Shown here in pieces: positions 28,333 through 36,400 of a stretch of DNA of 64,000 nt. The position numbers were made by a program, and so were the translations under genes. Numbering within the stretch: the stretch's first letter is position 1; each line of letters starts with the position of its first letter. Location of the stretch: NCBI RefSeq assembly GCF_005405305.1, contig NZ_BJDU01000002.1, forward strand, positions 186,001 to 250,000. Direction: 5' to 3'. This DNA comes from Companilactobacillus formosensis (GTDB lineage: Bacteria; Bacillota; Bacilli; Lactobacillales; Lactobacillaceae). The notes beneath the pieces are model-generated. The model searched no databases, was not told where the DNA came from, and worked only from the letters and a program-made list of their open reading frames with translations.

Positions 28333-29991
28333 GTTTTCTTTTAATGATTCAACTAACTTACGATCAGGGTCTACTAAAATAGTTTTTTGACCTTCAAAAA
28401 TTACAAATCCAGGTTTAGCGCCATTAGGCTTTCTGATATGTTTAATTTGAACATAGTCTACTGGAACTTTGCTAGATTCACGAGCCTTTGAATAGTATGC
28501 GGCGATAACGGCAGCCTGAGTAATAGAATCTTCATCAGGGGTGCTGGTCTTTAAAATAACGTGAGAACCAGGGATGTTCTTAACGTGGAACCAATAATGA
28601 TTCTTTTGTGCCAGTTTCATCGTTAATTGGTCATTTTCCAAATTGTTTTTACCGACAGTAATTTCAATGCCGTTAGTAGTTTGGAAATTTTCACCAATCT
28701 TTTTCTTACGTTTTTTTCGAGCGTTCTTGCGCTTTTTCTTAATATAACCAGAAGAAATCAATTCTTCAACAATGCCGTCAACATCCTCAATATCAACGTA
28801 TTCGAGGGAAGCCAACACAGATTCTAGGTAATTAACTTCATTAGTAGTAATTTCTAATTGTTCATTGATATGAGGAATAGAATTTTGTAGCTTACGATAT
28901 TTCTTATAATAACTTTGAGCATTCATTGAAGGAGAATACTCAGGATTAAGCTTAATCGTGACATCCTCGTTATTGTAATAATTAGTTAAAGTTATTGAAC
29001 TACTACCGTGCTTGATTTTTGACATATAAGTCGTTAACAATTCACCGTAAAGATTGTATTTGCTCATAACATCGGTTTTTTTCAATTGTTGATTGAGCTT
29101 TTTGATCTTGGATTTATCCTTTTTCAAAATAATATCTAAACGATGAGTGATACTCTTAGTTTGCTGTTCGATTCGATCCAATCGAGCCTTGTCCAAGTAA
29201 AAATTATCTAGTAATTCACTTAGGCTAGAGTATGTCGTCACCTCAGTAGTAGTATTTGTAAAACTAATAGGGAAGAAACCTAACTTATTTTTATCGTTAG
29301 ACTTTGCGGTATTTGGGTGGATTTGATTTTGATAAAGGTCTGTAAAATCAGCTAAATTATGACCTGCTGCAAGAAATTCAGCTAATTCTTTTGAAGTATC
29401 CAAACCAATCCCTTCAAATTTTGCTCGTAAATCACTGGCAGATAATCCAGTACCAGTTTCACTAGTAGCAAATGGATTGACCTTATTTTGAGCGGGTGGT
29501 AATTTATAATCGTCTCCTGGCAATAGACCTCGATAGCTGTTGTTTTCAGGTGAAACACGTTTGATCAAATCAACGATTTTACCAGTTTCTTTGCTGACCA
29601 AGAAGATATTACTGTGACGAGCCATAATTTCAGTGATCAAAGTATAATCATGGATATCGCCTAGTTCATTTTTGGCTGATAGATCGATCATGACTACACG
29701 GTCATTATTTAATTGATGAAAATCTTGTACAATTGCACTCGTAATATACTTACGTAAAGACATTACAAAAGTGGAGGGTTTAGCTGGATTAGCAAAAGGT
29801 TGATCAGTAATTTGAACTCGAGCATAACTAGGGTGTGCTGATAACAAAAGCTGACGATTTTTCCGATTGCTACGTACTGTTAGAATCAATTCGTTAGCGA
29901 ATGGTTGTTGGATTTTACTGATACGACCACCGCGAAGATTCTGATTTAATTCGTTTACCATCGCATGGGTAAACATTCCGTCAAAAGACAT
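28330..29991 (-). CDS. rqcH: RqcH/FbpA NFACT-family ribosome quality-control protein
   Basis: Bacterial Rqc2 homologue that adds C-terminal Ala tails to nascent chains on stalled 50S subunits; older names are FbpA or PavA (fibronectin-binding). The NFACT-N domain starts at Met1 (MSFDGMFTHAMVNEL). The Asp97-Arg98 pair needed for tailing in Bacillus RqcH is present (NNDR). A long coiled coil covers about residues 270-420, and a basic KKKRKNARKKRKKK stretch precedes the NFACT-R domain (HYWFHVKNIPGSHVILK). 553 aa, normal. It is monocistronic. Confidence 0.93.
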   Translation of the reverse strand: MSFDGMFTHAMVNELNQNLRGGRISKIQQPFANELILTVRSNRKNRQLLLSAHPSYARVQITDQPFANPAKPSTFVMSLRKYITSAIVQDFHQLNNDRVVMIDLSAKNELGDIHDYTLITEIMARHSNIFLVSKETGKIVDLIKRVSPENNSYRGLLPGDDYKLPPAQNKVNPFATSETGTGLSASDLRAKFEGIGLDTSKELAEFLAAGHNLADFTDLYQNQIHPNTAKSNDKNKLGFFPISFTNTTTEVTTYSSLSELLDNFYLDKARLDRIEQQTKSITHRLDIILKKDKSKIKKLNQQLKKTDVMSKYNLYGELLTTYMSKIKHGSSSITLTNYYNNEDVTIKLNPEYSPSMNAQSYYKKYRKLQNSIPHINEQLEITTNEVNYLESVLASLEYVDIEDVDGIVEELISSGYIKKKRKNARKKRKKKIGENFQTTNGIEITVGKNNLENDQLTMKLAQKNHYWFHVKNIPGSHVILKTSTPDEDSITQAAVIAAYYSKARESSKVPVDYVQIKHIRKPNGAKPGFVIFEGQKTILVDPDRKLVESLKEN

Positions 29992-30069
29992 ATATATAAT
30001 TTCCTTTCTAAAAATACTTGAGAATTTCTGAAACTTTTATGTTGTAACAAATATAAAAGTGAATGAGTA

Positions 30070-30078
30070 TGATATAAT
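30070..30078 (+). promoter_or_regulatory. extended -10 promoter of degV
   Basis: TGATATAAT (TGn-TATAAT) puts the transcription start near 30085. This rules out the in-frame ATG at 30082 as the degV start. An imperfect palindrome GGTTATAC...TACGTAACC follows at 30084-30108 and could be an operator. Confidence 0.65.
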
Positions 30079-30129
30079 CTAATGGTTATACAATCATTAT
30101 ACGTAACCAAACAAGGAATTGATAAATTT

Positions 30130-30996
30130 ATGAAAATAGCCATTGTAACTGATAGTACATCTTATTTACCACAAGAAATAGTCGATAAATATCATATAAC
30201 AGTTGTACCGATTGAGGTAGTATTTAATACTAAAACGTATCGAGAAGACATCGATATTACTACATCTGAATTTTATGATTTATTACAAGAATCACCAGAA
30301 TTACCTTCAACGGCTCAACCTTCTCTTGGTGAAATGATGAACGTATACGATAAATTGGCTAAAGAAGGCTATGATACCGTAATTTCGATTCATTTAGCAA
30401 GTACTATTTCCGGATTTGTTAATAATCTAAAAAGTGCTGCTCAAACTATCGACAACATTAATGTCGTAGTTTACGATTCACATATCACCGTTCGTTTAAT
30501 GGGTTATTTGGCCCAAGAAGCTGCCAGAATGGCTCAAGAAGACAAACCATTGGATGAGATCATTGCTCGTTTAGACTCATTGAGAGCATCAATTGGCGAG
30601 TCATTTGTTGTAGATGATTTAAAAAACTTAGTTAAAGGTGGCAGACTTTCCAATGCTTCTGCGGTAATTGGTACTGTCTTAAATATTAAACCTTTATTGG
30701 AATTTGACAACCAAACTCATGCAATTGTGGCTTATGATAAGGTTCGATCCATGAAAAAAGCTAAATTAAAAGCTGAAGAAAAACTGGCTAATGCTATGCA
30801 AGAAGCTGATTATCCGTTGAGATTATTAGTTATCGATGCTGATGATAAAGAAGCTGGTGACCGTTGGGCAAAAGAGTTAAGGGAGAAATATCCTGATAAT
30901 ACTTTGGAACGGTCATACTTTGGACCTGTTATCGGAGCACATCTCGGTAAGGGAGCGCTTGCAATAGCTTGGATTAAGGATTTCGATAAATCATAA
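30130..30996 (+). CDS. DegV-family fatty-acid-binding protein
   Basis: FakB-like proteins present fatty acids to the FakA kinase for phospholipid synthesis. The N-terminal MKIAIVTDSTSYLP, STAQPSLGEM, SIHLASTISGFVN and the C-terminal GPVIGAHLGKGALAIAW are the family blocks, including the Ser/Thr and HxGxGA residues that bind the carboxylate. 288 aa is typical. I choose ATG 30130: it follows AAGGA and gives the normal N-terminus; the longer reading starts at the transcription start. Confidence 0.9.
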   Translation: MKIAIVTDSTSYLPQEIVDKYHITVVPIEVVFNTKTYREDIDITTSEFYDLLQESPELPSTAQPSLGEMMNVYDKLAKEGYDTVISIHLASTISGFVNNLKSAAQTIDNINVVVYDSHITVRLMGYLAQEAARMAQEDKPLDEIIARLDSLRASIGESFVVDDLKNLVKGGRLSNASAVIGTVLNIKPLLEFDNQTHAIVAYDKVRSMKKAKLKAEEKLANAMQEADYPLRLLVIDADDKEAGDRWAKELREKYPDNTLERSYFGPVIGAHLGKGALAIAWIKDFDKS

Positions 30997-31000
30997 TTTG

Positions 31001-31019
31001 AGGCCGAAAGGCTTTTTTA
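31001..31019 (+). terminator. short terminator after degV
   Basis: AGGCC-GAAA-GGCTT stem with tetraloop and six T residues. Confidence 0.6.
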
Positions 31020-31126
31020 TTTTGTCGAAATAATATAAAATATTTATTATAAGTAATGCTTTATTAATAACTTTAATGAGTTAAAATGAATGTAACCATT
31101 ATCTACACAGTGAAAAGGGGAGTATC

Positions 31127-32383
31127 ATGTTTTCGAAAACAAAGAAAACGGCTATTCTACTAGCCGCCAGCGCACTTCTTGCAACAAGTTTAGGAGGGAA
31201 TCTTGCTTATGCAGATACCACCGCTACGACAAATCCCACAGTATCAAATACTACCAAGAATAGCGATAATTCCAGTGTAGCCACTGCCACAAACGACAAT
31301 GACCAAGAGAACGTTGTCCAAAATAGTACTGCTAAAGATAATCAAACGACTTCAACAGATAGTTCTGACACTACAAGTAATAATACTGCCACTACTCAAG
31401 CAGGATATCAAAAGATCGATACAGCTGCCGTTCGAGTAGCCATGCTTTCAGAATTGAATCGTTTACGTGCTCAAAACAATCTACAACCATTAACTTCAGT
31501 AAATACTTTAAACAGTTACGCTCAAAGTAGAACTGACAGTTTCCTTGGTTCTGGTGGCGTTGATAATCATGCGGGCTGGAATTCAGCTAATATGTATCCA
31601 TACAATTTAACGGCTGAAGAGAATATTGCTCAAATGCCATATTCAATGCTGGGCACTACTGATCCAACTGTTATTGCTCAAAAAATCACCAATGAATTTT
31701 ATAGTGAAATGTATGATCCCGAACCAAATTATGGTCACAGAAAGAATATGCTAAATCCTTACGTGAACTTTGTTGGTATTGGGGTAAGTGTTGCTAATAA
31801 CGGAATGATTTACTTCTCACAAGAAATGGGAAATAATCAAGAAACTTACAGCAAATATGACGCTAGTGATGTATATGCTTATTATTTAACTAACGATAAC
31901 GACTACGCTAATGTTTCTCAGTACGACATTGCTGATGCTAAAAAGACTAATGCTGACTATCAAAACAGAGATAATTATAAAACTGCTGATTTGCGTGGTG
32001 GTGTAACAACTAAGAATCAAGTAACACATCTATATGACCGTTATGGAAATCAAAGAACTGATTTAGCTCTTGCTCCAAACAGTGAATGGATTTCTGATAT
32101 GATTGCAATTATTGATGGAAACTTCTATTACCATGTTTCTACTAATGGCTTTGTGGCAGCTGATGATGCTTTGCCATGGGCTACATTCTTAGCTGGTTCA
32201 ACTGTTAGAACAACTGCCAATGCCAAAGTTTATGATAATGCCGGTAATTATACTGGTAATACCGTGGGCAATGGTACGGAATGGATTGTTGATCGTCGTG
32301 CAGTTAACCCATTGACTAATGTTAAGATGTATCGTATTGGTACTAATGCTTGGATTCAACAAAATCAATTACAACAATTATAA
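31127..32383 (+). CDS. secreted CAP-domain protein with C-terminal SLAP-type wall domain
   Basis: 418 residues. The signal peptide (FSKTKKTAILLAASALLATS) ends at about residue 30 (NLAYADT). A Ser/Thr/Asn-rich linker follows to about residue 90, then a CAP/SCP domain (MLSELNRLRAQNNLQPL, EENIAQ, GHRKNMLNP) up to about 240. Two lactobacillar surface-layer-associated (SLAP-like) repeats follow (VTHLYDRYGNQ and AKVYDNAGNYTGN), each ending in an NSEW/GTEW-type motif. These bind the cell wall. CAP proteins in lactobacilli are of unknown enzymatic role. It is monocistronic and ends at a terminator. Confidence 0.87.
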   Translation: MFSKTKKTAILLAASALLATSLGGNLAYADTTATTNPTVSNTTKNSDNSSVATATNDNDQENVVQNSTAKDNQTTSTDSSDTTSNNTATTQAGYQKIDTAAVRVAMLSELNRLRAQNNLQPLTSVNTLNSYAQSRTDSFLGSGGVDNHAGWNSANMYPYNLTAEENIAQMPYSMLGTTDPTVIAQKITNEFYSEMYDPEPNYGHRKNMLNPYVNFVGIGVSVANNGMIYFSQEMGNNQETYSKYDASDVYAYYLTNDNDYANVSQYDIADAKKTNADYQNRDNYKTADLRGGVTTKNQVTHLYDRYGNQRTDLALAPNSEWISDMIAIIDGNFYYHVSTNGFVAADDALPWATFLAGSTVRTTANAKVYDNAGNYTGNTVGNGTEWIVDRRAVNPLTNVKMYRIGTNAWIQQNQLQQL

Positions 32384-32384
32384 A

Positions 32385-32421
32385 AAATAAGGAAGCCTTA
32401 ATCGGTTTCCTTATTTTTTTG
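32385..32421 (+). terminator. terminator after the CAP gene
   Basis: AAATAAGGAA and TTCCTTATTT form the stem, followed by a T run. Confidence 0.8.
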
Positions 32422-32452
32422 ACTAATTTGAGAATCATTTTGGCGGTAACAT

Positions 32453-32470
32453 AACTGTAACTATACAGTT
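32453..32470. promoter_or_regulatory. perfect inverted repeat, possible operator of the uvrA2-type gene
   Basis: AACTGTA-ACTA-TACAGTT (7-bp arms, 4-nt spacer) lies just upstream of a TATAAT at 32482-32487, over the expected -35 region, 60 bp before the start codon. No regulator gene is adjacent. Confidence 0.45.
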
Positions 32471-32530
32471 TACAATGTTATTATAATTATTGCTAAATTA
32501 ATATTCATAAAAAGGAAGTACTGTGGTTAT

Positions 32531-35041
32531 ATGGATAAAAAAATTGAGGTCCGAGGAGGGAAAGTCAACAACTTAAAGAATATCGATGTTGATATCCCTT
32601 TGAATAAATTTGTGGCTATCTCTGGACCATCCGGATCTGGGAAAAGTTCGTTAGCTATGGGTATCTTGTATGCTGAGGGTTCAAGAAGATACCTAGAAGC
32701 TTTATCGACATACACGAGAAGACGAATTAGTCAAAGTAAGCGTTCAGACGTCCAAGAAGTTAAACATATTCCTTCAGCAATTGCTCTTCGTCAGCGTCCT
32801 GGAGTTCCTTCAGAAAGATCGACCGTTGGCTCAATGAGTGAAATTTTTAATGTCGTTCGATTGATTTTTTCTCGCTTAGGCTCAACCGTCTGTCCAAATG
32901 GTCACCGAATAGAGCCTAGTCTTAAAATAGCCCAAGCGATGGATTTACCAGGAGATCGTATGGGAGTAATTACTTGTCCCGTCTGTGGTGTTCAATTCAT
33001 GGCCAAGTCAGCCGAAGATTTCGCCTTTAATTCTGGTGGTGCCTGTGTTCAATGTCATGGTACAGGTAAAATCCGTGAATTAGATGAAAGTAAATTAATT
33101 GGCGATGAGTCATTAACCCTTGATCAAGGAGTGGTCGCTTCATGGCATCTTCCTGGAAGAAATTTCATGCCAACAGTTGCAGCAACTCTAGGAGTTCGGA
33201 CTGATGTTCCTTATAAAGATTTGACTGACAAAGAAAAGAATATCGTTTTACATGGTGAAAAGAAACAATATTCAGTCGATTTCAGAACCTCAACTGGTCG
33301 TGTTTTTCACACTGATAAAACATTGTATGAGAATGCTTATGAAGCGGTTTATGATTCTTTAAAGACTGTCAAAAGTGAACGCTCCATCAATAAGATCAAT
33401 CAATTCTTTCATTTTTCAGTATGTCCAACTTGTCATGGCACACGCTTGAATCCTGAATTATTAACACAAATCGTGGGTCAAAAGAATATCGCTGAGGTTT
33501 CCGACCTAACTTTGGGTAAACTTGCTGATTGGGAAAAGATAACTAAAGAAGAACTTCCACAAGAATTACAGGCCATGGCTAGAGTACTTTTCAAGAATTT
33601 ACATGATACTTTACAGCCACTGCTTGATTTAGGGTTAGATTATTTGACCTTATCTAGAAATGGCAATACTTTGTCGACTGGAGAACTACAACGAATCCAA
33701 TTGGCAAAGACCTTAAGAACTGAAACAACTGGCGTACTTTACGTTTTGGATGAACCTTCAATTGGTCTTCATCCTGATAATGTTAAAGGCTTGATCAATA
33801 TTTTTCATAAATTGATTGATCAAGGAAATTCTCTAGTAGTTGTTGATCACGAAGTTGATATTATCAGTGCTGCTGACTGGGTAATTGAAATTGGTCCTGG
33901 TTCTGGTGATGCTGGAGGCAATGTTATCGCTCAAGGTACGCCACAAGAATTAGTTCATGATAAGAATTCATTAATCGGTCCGTTTATTTCTGGAAAAGCC
34001 AATATTATGCATGAAAAGGTACCATCTAAGAAAAATGCCACAGATTTATCAACAAATTTCGAAGTTAAAGATTATTTCAATTTACATGATATATCAGCTT
34101 CGATACCCGGAAATAAAATAACTGCTATTACTGGTTTTTCAGGAGCCGGCAAGACTAGTTTGATTTTAGACAGTCTAGTACCAGCTATCGAGAGTAAAAA
34201 GAACAAGCAAGCATTGCCAAAACAAGTCACAAAACTAGATACCAAATTAACTAATGTTGTCAGCATCGATGCTAAACCAGTTGGTAAAAATACGCGATCG
34301 AGTTTAGCAACTTATACGACGATCATGGATAATTTGAGGCATATGTTTGCTGATTTACCCGAATCTAAAGCTAGAAAATATACTATTTCGAATTTTTCCT
34401 ACAATAATAAGCAAGGTGCTTGTGAACACTGTGGTGGTATCGGGAAAATTTCCTTAGATATTCAATATCTTCCGGATATGGTAGAAGTTTGTCCATACTG
34501 TCATGGGAATCGTTTCAAGGATGAAATTCAACAAATCCGTTGGCATGGTTATTCGATCGTTGATTTGCTTAATTTATCAGTTAAAGATGCGTTGAAGGTT
34601 TTTGAATCAGTTCCCAAAATTGAAAAGCAATTAAAACTATTGGACGAAATTGGCTTAAACTATCTTCATCTCGGCGAAAGTACACCAGAGTTGTCAGGCG
34701 GGGAAGCTCAACGTTTGAAACTAGTTAATCATTTGACAGGCAAACAAGATAAAACGATGTTTGTTTTCGATGAACCATCTGTCGGGTTGCATCCAATCGA
34801 TGTTCAAACCCTGCTCGGTGTTATGAATAAATTAAAATCAAAAGGAGCAACGATTATTATTATTACTCACGATTTGGATTTGATGACTAACGCTGATTAC
34901 TTAATTGATTTAGGTCCAAAGGGTGGTGCTGCTGGTGGTAAATTAATGGCAGCCGGTGATCCAAGTGAATTGGTCAAGCATGCATCAAGTTTAACCCTAG
35001 ATTATTTAAAAGAACATTTTCAAAAATTCGGTTTAGAGTAG
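32531..35041 (+). CDS. UvrA2-type ABC ATPase (UvrA paralogue without full UvrB-binding domain)
   Basis: 836 residues, about 100 shorter than UvrA. Two ABC modules are present: Walker A SGPSGSGKSSLA near residue 35 and TGFSGAGKTSLI near 537, signatures LSTGELQRIQLAK and LSGGEAQRLKLVN, and Walker B VLDEPSIGLHP and VFDEPSVGLHP. Zinc-binding CxxC pairs occur (CPVC/CVQC, CPTC, CEHC/CPYC). The region between Walker A and the first zinc site is short, which fits UvrA2 or DrrC-like proteins. These bind DNA or intercalating drugs and are linked to tolerance of damage rather than to UvrB. The start follows AAAGGAAG. A palindrome lies over its promoter. Confidence 0.85.
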   Translation: MDKKIEVRGGKVNNLKNIDVDIPLNKFVAISGPSGSGKSSLAMGILYAEGSRRYLEALSTYTRRRISQSKRSDVQEVKHIPSAIALRQRPGVPSERSTVGSMSEIFNVVRLIFSRLGSTVCPNGHRIEPSLKIAQAMDLPGDRMGVITCPVCGVQFMAKSAEDFAFNSGGACVQCHGTGKIRELDESKLIGDESLTLDQGVVASWHLPGRNFMPTVAATLGVRTDVPYKDLTDKEKNIVLHGEKKQYSVDFRTSTGRVFHTDKTLYENAYEAVYDSLKTVKSERSINKINQFFHFSVCPTCHGTRLNPELLTQIVGQKNIAEVSDLTLGKLADWEKITKEELPQELQAMARVLFKNLHDTLQPLLDLGLDYLTLSRNGNTLSTGELQRIQLAKTLRTETTGVLYVLDEPSIGLHPDNVKGLINIFHKLIDQGNSLVVVDHEVDIISAADWVIEIGPGSGDAGGNVIAQGTPQELVHDKNSLIGPFISGKANIMHEKVPSKKNATDLSTNFEVKDYFNLHDISASIPGNKITAITGFSGAGKTSLILDSLVPAIESKKNKQALPKQVTKLDTKLTNVVSIDAKPVGKNTRSSLATYTTIMDNLRHMFADLPESKARKYTISNFSYNNKQGACEHCGGIGKISLDIQYLPDMVEVCPYCHGNRFKDEIQQIRWHGYSIVDLLNLSVKDALKVFESVPKIEKQLKLLDEIGLNYLHLGESTPELSGGEAQRLKLVNHLTGKQDKTMFVFDEPSVGLHPIDVQTLLGVMNKLKSKGATIIIITHDLDLMTNADYLIDLGPKGGAAGGKLMAAGDPSELVKHASSLTLDYLKEHFQKFGLE

Positions 35042-35063
35042 CAAATATAATATATAGTTAGTT

Positions 35064-35107
35064 AAAAAGACAGACCTAACAAATTACTGTTGGGTCTGTC
35101 TTTTTGC
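35064..35107. terminator. bidirectional terminator between the uvrA2-type gene and the recombinase gene
   Basis: AAAAAGACAGACCTAACA pairs with TGTTGGGTCTGTCTTTTT; convergent genes on both sides. Confidence 0.88.
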
Positions 35108-35113
35108 GTTTAA

Positions 35114-35701
35114 TTAACCGAAGTCAACTTGATCAAGCATTTGTTCACGGGATTCTTGATCTAGTCCTAAATAAGCCAAAGTCATCTGTTGACTACTGTG
35201 ATTGAGAAGTCTCATGACTAAAGCGATATTGTAATTAGATTGGATATAGACACGATAAGCTCCAGTTTTTCTCATCGTATGCGTACCCAAATAATTGATT
35301 CCCAATAAATCTCCAGTCTTTGCCATAATCTTATAAAATTGCTTTTCCGAAATATGTCGATTAGGACGTTGCATTGAAGGGAAAAGCCATTCGGAATTAA
35401 TGTGATTTTCCAAAAGCCATTTTTGATAAATCAATAAGTCACGTTTAATTGGTCGCAAATACAAAGTATTCGGTTTACCAGTTTTTTTATCGTGAATATA
35501 AGCGTTCTTTCGTAGTTCATCATACTCGTCAAAAACGTCACTGTATTTTAAAGACATGACATCGGAAACTCGAAGTAGGGTCGCTTTGCCAGTTTGAAAA
35601 ATTGTGTAGTTACGACGACCATATTTGAAATTCCTTAAAAGTGTATTTTTAACTTCATTTAGGATATTTGTATCTTTTATAGGTAAAACTAGCTGTTTCA
35701 T
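35114..35701 (-). CDS. small tyrosine recombinase (FimB/FimE size)
   Basis: 195 residues covering only the catalytic domain of the phage integrase family. The catalytic set is complete: Arg in LLRVSDVMSL, Lys in KKTGKPNT, His-x-x-Arg in GTHTMRKTGAY, His in LLNHSSQQMT and Tyr in LAYLGL. The middle segment (WLFPSMQRPNRHISEKQFYKIM) has the same layout as FimB/FimE, the 200-aa invertases of E. coli, and no N-terminal core-binding domain. The start follows GGAGGAG. Its promoter lies between two palindromic elements, suggesting self-control or DNA inversion. Confidence 0.85.
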   Translation of the reverse strand: MKQLVLPIKDTNILNEVKNTLLRNFKYGRRNYTIFQTGKATLLRVSDVMSLKYSDVFDEYDELRKNAYIHDKKTGKPNTLYLRPIKRDLLIYQKWLLENHINSEWLFPSMQRPNRHISEKQFYKIMAKTGDLLGINYLGTHTMRKTGAYRVYIQSNYNIALVMRLLNHSSQQMTLAYLGLDQESREQMLDQVDFG

Positions 35702-35715
35702 AGCTCCTCCATTGT

Positions 35716-35752
35716 GGGGACTATTATTTAGTTATATTAATAAATAACCCCT
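35716..35752. repeat. palindromic element A in the recombinase leader
   Basis: GGGGACTATTATTTA, a 10-bp AT-rich spacer, then TAAATAACCCCT. The right arm is the inverse of the left arm apart from three extra bases. It lies between the -10 box and the ribosome binding site of the recombinase gene. Confidence 0.8.
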
Positions 35753-35760
35753 ATCATTTT

Positions 35761-35789
35761 ATTGTAGTTTTTAAGTGCTGATACGTCAA
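35761..35789 (-). promoter_or_regulatory. promoter of the recombinase gene, between two palindromes
   Basis: On the minus strand TTGACG (35789-35784), a 17-nt spacer and TACAAT (35766-35761). Transcription would start near 35754, at the edge of element A. Confidence 0.75.
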
Positions 35790-35797
35790 CATTTTAC

Positions 35798-35825
35798 AGG
35801 GGCTATTATTTACAAATAACCCCCG
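35798..35825. repeat. palindromic element B upstream of the recombinase promoter
   Basis: AGGGGCTATTATTTA, one base, then AAATAACCCCC. Its left arm is the inverted counterpart of the right arm of element A, so the 45-bp promoter segment is flanked by inverted repeats. Confidence 0.8.
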
Positions 35826-36295
35826 TTTTTGACAAAAAAAGGCTATTTTTAAGAATGTTGATTCTACGGCTCAGTTCGCTTTTTAGACCACCACTCGTAC
35901 ACATATGGTTCATAGAATTCGTCTCTCAGACATAGGGGATTTTTCTCTTTTGGAACATAAGATTTGAGAAAAATTGTTCACAAATTGTTGCTTTTATATT
36001 AGGGAACAGCAATTTGTACAATATTAATGAAGATGATTTTTTCTGTGCGTTCATTATTAGATCCACTGTTAATATTTCGCCTTTTAAAAGAAAAAATTGA
36101 TAAAAATGAGTTTAAAAAGCTCCATATTGTGAAACAATTAATTTGCAAGAAACAAAATATATTTTTTGTCTCAATCAATACCAATCATTTTCAATCATCG
36201 ATAAATTACTTAAATATAGTGGTTTCAAGATGGTTATACCAATTACAACGTTCAAAAAGAGTCAAAAAAATTTTGATGAAAAAACATAAAATAGG
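35826..36295. other. AT-rich gap with no supported gene
   Basis: About 470 bp between element B and the pps promoter. A 90-codon open frame at 36027-36299 encodes a basic, unrecognised peptide with no ribosome binding site and reads like random AT-rich sequence. No RNA gene or repeat is seen here. Confidence 0.5.
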
Positions 36296-36325
36296 GTAAC
36301 ATTTTGTTACAAAGTGAACTATAAT
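36296..36325 (+). promoter_or_regulatory. pps promoter region with GTAAC palindrome
   Basis: GTAAC-ATTTT-GTTAC (36296-36310) overlaps the -35 position of a perfect TATAAT at 36320-36325. The lack of a good -35 box and the palindrome suggest control by an activator or repressor. Confidence 0.5.
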
Positions 36326-36336
36326 GAACTTGTGGT

Positions 36337-36350
36337 TGAAAGCGGTTACA
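36337..36350 (+). promoter_or_regulatory. cre site (CcpA) in the pps leader
   Basis: TGAAAGCGGTTACA matches TGWAARCGYTWNCW at 13 of 14 positions. It lies just downstream of the predicted transcription start, where CcpA blocks elongation or initiation. Confidence 0.75.
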
Positions 36351-36400
36351 TTTCAACTCTCGGAAAGATTCAAGGTAAAAATCAAAAGGAGGTAATATTT

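Noticed and set aside
35840-35960. Possible tRNA or tmRNA-like sequence in the gap before ppsA
   Set aside because: No cloverleaf arms or T-loop (GGTTCRA) could be formed; nothing structured was found.
36027-36299. 90-codon frame before ppsA
   Set aside because: No ribosome binding site, no recognisable domain, and it runs into the pps promoter palindrome.
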